From: Bacillota bacterium
GTDB taxonomy: Bacteria > Bacillota > Clostridia > Christensenellales > CAG-138
Assembly: GCA_023395595.1 (NCBI GenBank)
Contig: JAEWYO010000081.1
Coordinates: forward strand, 1-11,642
DNA: 11,642 nt
Reading direction: 5' to 3'
In this document: positions 6,706 through 11,642 of the stretch, piece by piece
Position numbering within the stretch: position 1 is the stretch's first letter
How the letters are laid out: each line of letters starts with the position of its first letter
Position numbers and translations under genes: made by a program
The notes under the pieces: model-generated
The model's input: the letters and a program-made list of their open reading frames with translations, nothing else
Told to the model about the DNA's origin: nothing
Database searches by the model: none

Positions 6706-6803
6706 CACCTTTAGACGTAATAAAACAATTCATTCTGCTATTTTTTCTGTCATGTGCAGCATTTCTCTTCTCTCAATCGTATTCCTGTCGAAAGGAGGCG
6801 GCT

Positions 6804-7313
6804 ATGGAGCAAAAAACCTATCTTTCCGGACGTGAAATCGAGCGGATTGTTGAAACCCACTCCGATATGCTGCTCAGAATCGCAATTAACCGGGTGCGTA
6901 GCAAGACGGAAGCGGAGGACATCGTGCAGGCGGTCTATCTCCGGCTCATGACACGCCAGCCTCGGCTTCAATCGCCGGAGCACGAGCGCGCGTGGCTGAT
7001 CCGCACGGCGATCAATCTCTGCCTCGACTACGACAAATCTGCATCCCGCCGTACAAGCGTTCCGTTGGGTGACGACATTGCCGCCGCACAGCCGGAAGAA
7101 AACGCCGATGTACTGGAAGCCGTCTGGAAACTACCGGAGCGGGATCGCTACATTATCTATCTCTATTATTTCGAAGAACTGTCGGTCAAGGAGATTGCTT
7201 CGCTGCTGGACGAACAGACGGGAACTATCACCTCCCGCCTTTCCCGCGCACGCAACAAGCTCAAACTGCTGCTGAAAGGAGACGGCTATGGAACAGTATC
7301 AAAACACGTTTAA
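6804..7313 (+). CDS. ECF-type RNA polymerase sigma factor (sigma-70 family)
   Basis: Seen: 169 residues, the size of a two-domain ECF sigma factor. Sigma region 2 spans about 14-78 (ETHSDMLLRIAINRV, then the core-binding AEDIVQAVYLRL at 37-48, then ERAWLIRTAINLCLDY). Region 4 spans about 103-155, with VWKLPERDRYIIYLYYFEELSVKEIA leading into the DNA-binding helix GTITSRLSRARNKLK at 140-154. Known: such factors direct RNA polymerase to a small regulon and are held inactive by a partner membrane protein. AAAGGAGG lies 5 bases before the ATG. The gene overlaps the next one by 26 bases, so the two are translationally coupled. The visible promoter is of the housekeeping type; I see no obvious ECF-type autoregulated promoter. 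Confidence 0.93.
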   Translation: MEQKTYLSGREIERIVETHSDMLLRIAINRVRSKTEAEDIVQAVYLRLMTRQPRLQSPEHERAWLIRTAINLCLDYDKSASRRTSVPLGDDIAAAQPEENADVLEAVWKLPERDRYIIYLYYFEELSVKEIASLLDEQTGTITSRLSRARNKLKLLLKGDGYGTVSKHV

Positions 7314-9270
7314 CGCAATCCATGCCAGCGAAACCTTGAAGCGCCGCATGGTGAGTCTCATGCTTGAGCAGAACATACCCCGTGCATGCCGTACAAAGCA
7401 GCAGACACGGCGCTCTACCATCCCCGCCAAGCGCAAGGCGCTGTTGATCGCGCTGGCTGCGGCTTTGCTGTTGCTCTCCGCCTGCGCAGCATATGCCATC
7501 TACTGGAGCAGCACACAGCGGGCGATGGACAACGCGACGGGAAACATCGAAAAACCCGCCGACACCGTATTGCAAGAAGCGGAGTTGTATGCCGAAGGCG
7601 TTGTACAAGCCTCCTCGCTGACCGCGCCGCTCAGCGGCAGCGCAACCATTGGAGATGTTACAATCCAGTTGGTTTCCGTGGAAGTTTTTCAAGAGCTTGA
7701 AGGCGGAGAATACGTGTTCTTTTTCTCCGCACGCAGCGAGAAAACCGGCTTTATCACAAGCTTTGATTCCACGTGGCTCGCGGACGACCGTGCAGCGCAG
7801 GAACGGCTTGAGAAATTCGACTCCTTCTGCGAGATCGGCATCGACGCGCGTGACTTTGTACTTTCGATCGACGGACAGGCATTTTCACCCTATGCGAAGC
7901 CGGACGATCAGGGCATTCGGCAACCTGCTTCCGGCTGGGACGAACCCGGCGAAGTGATTGCGGGAACTTCCTCGCTGCTGATTCGGCACAGCCCCGTCCC
8001 GATCACGCAGGATTCTCAAATGAATCTTTCGGGAACGCTCTACTACTGCGACAAAACAGGCGTGCGCACGGGTACCATCGGTTCTTTCTCAATCGATTTT
8101 ACGTACCAATACCCGGCCGCACAGGCAGAGGAAATCCGGCAAAAATCCATCGACTCCTATACCCAATGGCAAGCTGCCTCCAACGCCGCCCGATTGGAAT
8201 CCCTTGGCGATCTGCCAAAGGAAGCGGCGCCCGTGGGGTTGACGCATGATCTTTTTACCATTGACGATATCACCGTTTTAGAGGATGGCTTGCTGATGGG
8301 CTGTACCGATGATCGAGGATGGAAACCGCCGGACGGAACGAAGTTTGATGTTTTTAGGGCCGGGCACAAGTACTATTTTCTAGACGGCTATCTGCTTGAG
8401 CCGGAAACGATGGATATGAGTTGGAGTGAGGAGAAGTTGCCAGAGCCGGATCAATTCGGCGAGTATAGCAGCCGGCTCCTATACGGTCTGTTGAAAATCC
8501 CCTACTATCGTTTGCCACAGGATATGCCGCAGGAGTTGTTGGTGTATGTCACGCGAGCCAAAGAGATGTACGACAACGACGCGCATAAGCTGGTCGAAAC
8601 CCAATATTTCTACCCACTGGATTTGATCTTCCGCGTCAATCGAACCACCGGCGCTGTCACCTTGCCAAAGGATGATACCGAGAAGGCAAGCTGGATTGCC
8701 GAGCAAAACGCGCTTGCTTCCGACGGACGCAACAGTGCGCGGGATTATGCCATCCATCAGGATCAGACCATCGGCGGCATGACCGTCTTGCTCGAACACT
8801 TGCTCTATTATCCTAATAAACGAGCATTCGTCCTGCATGCTTTTATACCGGTAATCGATTGTGAGGTCATGCCTTGGGAAATCAATCCCGTTGTAACCAT
8901 CGACGGCGTGCCACTGATAGAGCCACTGAGCGATACCTATTATCGAACCGTTGACCCAACGACACCCGCGCCATTTCAGACCAACATCGAGGAATGGATC
9001 GAAACCTATGGTCTTGACCCAAACCGCTTCTCTTGGTATGAATTTACCTATGCCGCGCCTAAGAGCATCCTCGACATGCCTGAAACATTTACCCTACATT
9101 TTACCTGGGATGTCTACGATTTGGTGAACGGGAAACGCACGTTCATCGGGACATTTGATTTCGAAGCGCCAATTCGAAAGGATGATTTTTCAGCGTTTCA
9201 TCCAAGAGATGAAGGATATGTCATGCAATGGGTGCGCCCCGTAATGGAGGAATACGGAATCCAAAATTAA
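7288..9270 (+). CDS. Membrane-anchored anti-sigma-like protein with duplicated outer domain (DUF4179-like)
   Basis: Seen: 660 residues. A cytoplasmic N-terminus of about 50 residues with FNAIHASETLKRRMVSLM at 8-25 resembles the ASE-x-LK-type N-terminus of clostridial anti-sigma proteins. One membrane segment follows at about 51-73, after KRK. The rest (about 75-660) would lie outside the cell. Two parts of it resemble each other: residues 119-274 and 493-628, joined by a different middle region (about 275-490). The gene starts inside the sigma factor gene with AAAGGAGA 6 bases ahead of the ATG. Inferred role: it binds the sigma factor at the membrane and releases it on an external signal. The membrane segment contains LSAC at 63-66, a lipobox-like match, but it is unusually far from the start for a lipoprotein. 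Family assignment is by pattern; no zinc-binding anti-sigma HxxxCxxC motif is present. Confidence 0.8.
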   Translation: MEQYQNTFNAIHASETLKRRMVSLMLEQNIPRACRTKQQTRRSTIPAKRKALLIALAAALLLLSACAAYAIYWSSTQRAMDNATGNIEKPADTVLQEAELYAEGVVQASSLTAPLSGSATIGDVTIQLVSVEVFQELEGGEYVFFFSARSEKTGFITSFDSTWLADDRAAQERLEKFDSFCEIGIDARDFVLSIDGQAFSPYAKPDDQGIRQPASGWDEPGEVIAGTSSLLIRHSPVPITQDSQMNLSGTLYYCDKTGVRTGTIGSFSIDFTYQYPAAQAEEIRQKSIDSYTQWQAASNAARLESLGDLPKEAAPVGLTHDLFTIDDITVLEDGLLMGCTDDRGWKPPDGTKFDVFRAGHKYYFLDGYLLEPETMDMSWSEEKLPEPDQFGEYSSRLLYGLLKIPYYRLPQDMPQELLVYVTRAKEMYDNDAHKLVETQYFYPLDLIFRVNRTTGAVTLPKDDTEKASWIAEQNALASDGRNSARDYAIHQDQTIGGMTVLLEHLLYYPNKRAFVLHAFIPVIDCEVMPWEINPVVTIDGVPLIEPLSDTYYRTVDPTTPAPFQTNIEEWIETYGLDPNRFSWYEFTYAAPKSILDMPETFTLHFTWDVYDLVNGKRTFIGTFDFEAPIRKDDFSAFHPRDEGYVMQWVRPVMEEYGIQN

Positions 9271-9290
9271 CCTTTTCAGAGCACGCAAAT

Positions 9291-9324
9291 GCCCGCGCTT
9301 TACCATCCAAGCGCGGGCTTTTTT
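9291..9324 (+). terminator. Intrinsic terminator of the sigma/anti-sigma operon
   Basis: GCCCGCGCTT at 9291-9300 pairs perfectly with AAGCGCGGGC at 9309-9318 over an 8-base loop and is followed by six T residues. It lies 20 bases after the stop codon. Confidence 0.95.
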
Positions 9325-9363
9325 CACGCCCTGTGCACGCAATAAGCACGCGCAAGGCCTCCC

Positions 9364-9391
9364 TTGACACCGCGAAAAAACGGGGTATACT
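9364..9391 (+). promoter_or_regulatory. Promoter of the SOS polymerase operon
   Basis: A perfect TTGACA at 9364-9369 is followed after 16 bases by TATACT at 9386-9391. The predicted transcription start, near 9398, falls inside the LexA palindrome. Confidence 0.8.
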
Positions 9392-9395
9392 ATAG

Positions 9396-9415
9396 ATACG
9401 AACATTAGTTCGTAT
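9396..9415. promoter_or_regulatory. LexA operator (SOS box)
   Basis: A perfect palindrome with 8-bp arms contains the core CGAAC-ATTA-GTTCG. Known: Gram-positive LexA binds CGAAC-N4-GTTCG, and this is an exact match. It overlaps the predicted transcription start of the polymerase gene, so bound LexA would block initiation and DNA damage would relieve it. Confidence 0.93.
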
Positions 9416-9467
9416 ATTGAGTTTGCCGCTCCTGATTGGCCTTTGTGTGGCGGAAAGGATGCGCCGG

Positions 9468-10745
9468 ATGGGACGCAGAATTCTACACGCGGATTTCAAC
9501 AGTTTCTATGCCTCCGTGGCGTGTTTTCTCGACCCCGCGCTCCGGCCGCATCCCGTCGCCGTTGCGGGCAATCCCGAGGCGCGGCACGGCATCATCCTCG
9601 CCAAAAACGAGCTCGCGAAAAAGTTTGGCGTCAAGACGGGCGAGGCCATCTGGCAAGCCAAGCAGAAATGCCCGCTACTGATCACAGTCAAGCCGGATTT
9701 CGACGCATATCAGAAATTTTCCGCCATTGGACGCAGCATCTATGGCGAGTATTCCGACCGGGTGGAGGCGTTCGGGCTCGACGAAAACTGGATTGACGTC
9801 ACCGCATCCACGACGGATATGGCAGATGCCGGCCACCTCGCGCAGGTGATTCGCGGGCGCATCCGGGAGGAGCTCGGCATCACGGTGTCCATCGGCGTTG
9901 CGGACAACAAGGTGTTTGCCAAGCTTGGCTCGGACATCAAAAAGCCCGACGCGGTGACGCTGGTTTCGCCGAGCAATTACCAGCGCGTCGCCTGGCCGCT
10001 GCCCGCGCGGGAGCTGTTGTATGTTGGCCGCGCGACGGAAGCAAAGCTGCTCAAATACGGCATCGTCACCATTGGCGATCTTGCGACCACGCCGGAGGCG
10101 TTTTTGCGCGCGCAGTTTGGCAAATGCGGCACCATGCTGCACGCGTTTGCAAACGGGCTGGACGCGGCGCCCGTTTTGCACACCTGTGACCAGCAACCGG
10201 TCAAGTCCGTCGGCAACGGGCTCACCACTCCGCGCGATCTCGTCAACGACGAGGATGTATATCTGACGATCTCGATGCTTGCAGAGAGCGTCGCCATGCG
10301 GCTGCGCGAGCACGGCGTGCGGGCAAAGACCGCGCACCTCGGCGTGCGGGACACGGGGCTATTGTCCTTCATCTGCCAGACGAAGCTGGATCACCCGACG
10401 AATATCACCATCGAAATCTCCCGCGCGTGCATGCAGCTCTTTCGCGAACACTACACCTGGCAAACGCCGATTCGTTCGCTGACGGTGTCCTGTTCCGACC
10501 TGATCGGCACGGACAGCCCCGTTCAGCTTTCACTCTTTGACGACGAGGCGCCGCGCAGAAAGGCGGAGGCAGCGGAGGCAGCGGTGGATGATATCCGCAG
10601 GCGCTTTGGCTACCGCGCCATCGGAAGGGCGTTGTTTTTGAAGGATCGCGAGATCGGACTCATGGCGCCAAAGGTGGATCACACGATTCATCCGGTGGGG
10701 TATCTGCAAAATGCGACGATGGACAGCGTCGTCGGCAAGCGTTGA
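9468..10745 (+). CDS. dinB: Y-family DNA polymerase (DinB/Pol IV-like translesion polymerase)
   Basis: Seen: 425 residues from the ATG at 9468. The catalytic metal ligands are D9 in LHADFNSFYASV and the D105-E106 pair in GLDENWIDVT; Y14 takes the steric-gate position. SIGVADNKVFAKLGSDIKKP at 141-160 is the conserved palm segment, followed by the thumb helix-hairpin-helix (YVGRATEAKLLKYGIVTIGDL) and the little-finger domain from about 240. A beta-clamp binding motif QLSLF stands at 353-357, followed by about 68 residues. Known: these enzymes copy past damaged bases with low fidelity. The start is set by GGAAAGG at 9452-9458, 9 bases ahead of this ATG; the in-frame ATG at 9459 would touch it. 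A LexA box controls the gene, and the small gene downstream is probably cotranscribed. Pol IV, Pol V-like and UvrX-like members are hard to tell apart here. Confidence 0.92.
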   Translation: MGRRILHADFNSFYASVACFLDPALRPHPVAVAGNPEARHGIILAKNELAKKFGVKTGEAIWQAKQKCPLLITVKPDFDAYQKFSAIGRSIYGEYSDRVEAFGLDENWIDVTASTTDMADAGHLAQVIRGRIREELGITVSIGVADNKVFAKLGSDIKKPDAVTLVSPSNYQRVAWPLPARELLYVGRATEAKLLKYGIVTIGDLATTPEAFLRAQFGKCGTMLHAFANGLDAAPVLHTCDQQPVKSVGNGLTTPRDLVNDEDVYLTISMLAESVAMRLREHGVRAKTAHLGVRDTGLLSFICQTKLDHPTNITIEISRACMQLFREHYTWQTPIRSLTVSCSDLIGTDSPVQLSLFDDEAPRRKAEAAEAAVDDIRRRFGYRAIGRALFLKDREIGLMAPKVDHTIHPVGYLQNATMDSVVGKR

Positions 10746-10798
10746 AACCTAGCTAACTTTTCACAATTACTTTTTACGCATCGGGAGGAAACTTTTTT

Positions 10799-11026
10799 AT
10801 GAAAATCTATGTCGCGGTGGAACTGACCTGTGACGAATCGGGGGTTATGCACCCGCAGCGCATTCTCTGGGAGGACGGACGAAAGTTTGAGATTTCGTCG
10901 ATTTCGGACGTGCGGCGCGCGGCGAGCCTGAAGGCGGGCGGTAGCGGCATCCGCTACACCTGCCGCATCGGCAAGAAGGACGCGTATCTTTACTATGAGG
11001 ACCCGAAGTGGTTTGTCGATCCATGA
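10799..11026 (+). CDS. Small protein downstream of the SOS polymerase, unknown function
   Basis: Seen: 75 residues beginning MKIYVAVELTC and probably mostly beta strand. Landmarks are ILWEDGRKFEIS at 22-33, DVRRAASLKAGGSG at 37-50, YTCRIGKKDAYLYYE at 52-66, and a WFVDP end. There is no membrane segment. GGGAGGAAA lies about 8 bases before the ATG. It begins 53 bases after the polymerase stop with no terminator between, so it should share the LexA-controlled promoter. From memory, similar proteins of this size accompany Y-family polymerase genes in other Clostridia, and the layout (WEDGR, AASLKAGG, WFV) recalls small DUF6504-type proteins near imuB/dnaE2 in Actinobacteria; neither link was checked. 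A role as an accessory factor of translesion synthesis is inference from position alone. Confidence 0.85.
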   Translation: MKIYVAVELTCDESGVMHPQRILWEDGRKFEISSISDVRRAASLKAGGSGIRYTCRIGKKDAYLYYEDPKWFVDP

Positions 11027-11110
11027 GTATGATTTTGGCACGGTTGGAGTTGTTTCTTTTTCTACAGACGAGGAAAAATAAAAAGGGGTTGTCCCGAAGC
11101 AAGCAGTGCT

Positions 11111-11136
11111 CGGGCGGATGCTATCCGCCCCTACAG
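11111..11136 (-). repeat. GC-rich palindromic repeat, copy 1
   Basis: Contains the hairpin GGGCGGAT-GCT-ATCCGCCC (11112-11130), flanked by CTACAG. In reverse orientation it matches copy 2 over 26 bases with one mismatch. Confidence 0.85.
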
Positions 11137-11225
11137 ACCTTGCCCTGCGGCACGGGTTGCGTCGTGAAAGAAAAAATAGAAGAATAATCGTTCAGGAGGT
11201 CTGTTTGAGGATCGATTCTAGCCGC

Positions 11226-11251
11226 CTGTAGGGGCGGATAGTATCCGCCCG
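11226..11251 (+). repeat. GC-rich palindromic repeat, copy 2
   Basis: Starts CTGTAGG and contains the hairpin GGGCGGATA-G-TATCCGCCC (11232-11250). It is the inverse of copy 1, 89 bases away. Single-base changes leave the palindrome intact. From memory, similar GTAGGGGCGGAT...ATCCGCCC elements are scattered between genes in many clostridial genomes. Confidence 0.85.
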
Positions 11252-11343
11252 CGATGCCGGAATGTCAAGCCTTACATTTTGTGAGGTTAGATCCGTCCGC
11301 GCTACGCGCAAAAAAAGGAACGATCCATATCTGGACAGCTCCT

Positions 11344-11376
11344 AAAAAACGCACGCAAATCCGTTCTTTTGCCTGC
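11344..11376 (-). terminator. Intrinsic terminator of the RsmF-type methyltransferase gene
   Basis: On the minus strand GCAGGCAAA (11376-11368) pairs with TTTGCGTGC (11359-11351), 9 bp with one mismatch and an 8-base loop, followed by G and six T residues. It lies 22 bases after the stop codon. Confidence 0.75.
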
Positions 11377-11397
11377 TTTTCTGTTTAGAGAAGTGGA

Positions 11398-11642
11398 TTA
11401 CCGTATCCTTAACCCCTTGGGAATATGATTCTTCAGCACCCCATCCACCGCCTTGCCCCAGCCAAGCGGATGACCTAGCACCGTCGCGGGACACCAGCCG
11501 GAGAGAGCGGGGTCGCAGGCGACGGTTTCTCCCGCGAGAAAGCGGGTAAGCTCCGCCGCTTCCAGCGGCACAGTCGCGCAAAATGCGGCGGCGGGAAACG
11601 CCAGCGCAAGCGCGTGATCCGGCGTGAATCGTCCGTTTTTGA
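11398..11642 (-). CDS. RsmB/NOP (NOL1/NOP2/Sun) family RNA cytosine-C5 methyltransferase, C-terminal end
   Basis: Seen: the last 81 codons of a gene entering from the right edge, ending at TAA (11400-11398). The frame reads KNGRFTPDHALALAFP, then AAELTRFLAGETV, then GWCPATVLGHPLGWGKAVDG and finally VLKNHIPKGLRIR. Known: RsmF-type methyltransferases (m5C in 16S rRNA) end with a C-terminal RNA-binding domain carrying a G+P/HLAL segment, a Y/FL.GE segment, and the hallmark GWGK...G.LKN.YPKGLR; the match is clear. The catalytic SAM-binding domain with its two cysteines lies outside the window, so activity cannot be judged and the exact target (RsmF or a related enzyme) is not fixed. An overlapping frame on the same strand (11342-11581) is a shadow. 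Confidence 0.85.
   Translation of the reverse strand, partial: KNGRFTPDHALALAFPAAAFCATVPLEAAELTRFLAGETVACDPALSGWCPATVLGHPLGWGKAVDGVLKNHIPKGLRIR

Larger units (their letters stand above)
11027..11397. other. Intergenic region with repeat pair
   Basis: No supported gene. It follows the SOS operon and converges on the minus-strand methyltransferase gene. It contains two inverted copies of a GC-rich palindromic repeat (11111-11136 and 11226-11251), an inner inverted match ACAGACCT (11133-11140) / AGGTCTGT (11197-11204), a small hairpin GCGC-TAC-GCGC near 11298-11308 followed by seven A residues, and the terminator of the gene to the right. No classical terminator with a T run follows the SOS operon; the repeat hairpins may fill that role. 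Confidence 0.5.

Noticed and set aside
11023..11187. A 54-codon ORF whose ATG overlaps the stop of the small SOS gene (ATGA)
   Set aside because: The overlap looks like translational coupling, but the second half is read through the palindromic repeat and the protein has no coherent character. Probably chance.
11342..11581. A 79-codon minus-strand ORF at the right edge
   Set aside because: It is in another frame from the real gene, whose partial frame encodes the RsmF-type C-terminus and ends at 11398.

Overview
The window looks like chromosomal DNA of a low-profile anaerobic Firmicute, most likely a member of the Clostridia. Evidence: strong AGGAGG-type ribosome binding sites, an NfnAB electron-bifurcating transhydrogenase, an M3B oligoendopeptidase F, an ECF-type sigma factor overlapping an anti-sigma-like membrane protein, and a Gram-positive CGAAC-N4-GTTCG LexA box in front of a Y-family polymerase. 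Base composition looks somewhat above half G+C by eye. The exact taxon cannot be read from the sequence.

Layout. On the minus strand at the left, a VanZ-like membrane protein (365-1045) is followed by the start of a CCA-adding tRNA nucleotidyltransferase (1-312, cut by the window edge). A small two-helix membrane protein on the plus strand (about 1349-1549) has its own promoter, an overlapping palindrome and a terminator. Next, on the minus strand, come nfnA and nfnB (3892 down to 1634), a lone acidic protein of 108 residues (4268-4594) with its own -10 box and terminator, and pepF (4680-6455).

A shared upstream region of about 350 bases holds the pepF promoter and, divergently, a sigma-A type promoter for the sigma factor gene (6804-7313). 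This gene overlaps the 660-residue membrane protein (7288-9270), and the pair ends at a perfect terminator. A separate SOS unit follows: promoter, perfect LexA palindrome, Y-family DNA polymerase (9468-10745) and a conserved-looking 75-residue protein (10799-11026). The last part holds an inverted pair of GC-rich palindromic repeats and the 3' end of a NOL1/NOP2/Sun (RsmF-type) RNA methyltransferase on the minus strand.

How the genes work together. NfnA and NfnB form one flavin/iron-sulfur complex linking NADH, NADPH and ferredoxin. The sigma factor and the protein overlapping it are probably a signalling pair. The polymerase and the small protein downstream are probably co-induced by DNA damage. 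The other genes are housekeeping (tRNA CCA ends, rRNA methylation, peptide breakdown). There is no CRISPR array, transposase, tRNA or rRNA gene, and no clear defence or biosynthetic cluster. The best leads are the duplicated outer domain of the anti-sigma-like protein, the SOS-linked small protein and the repeat pair.
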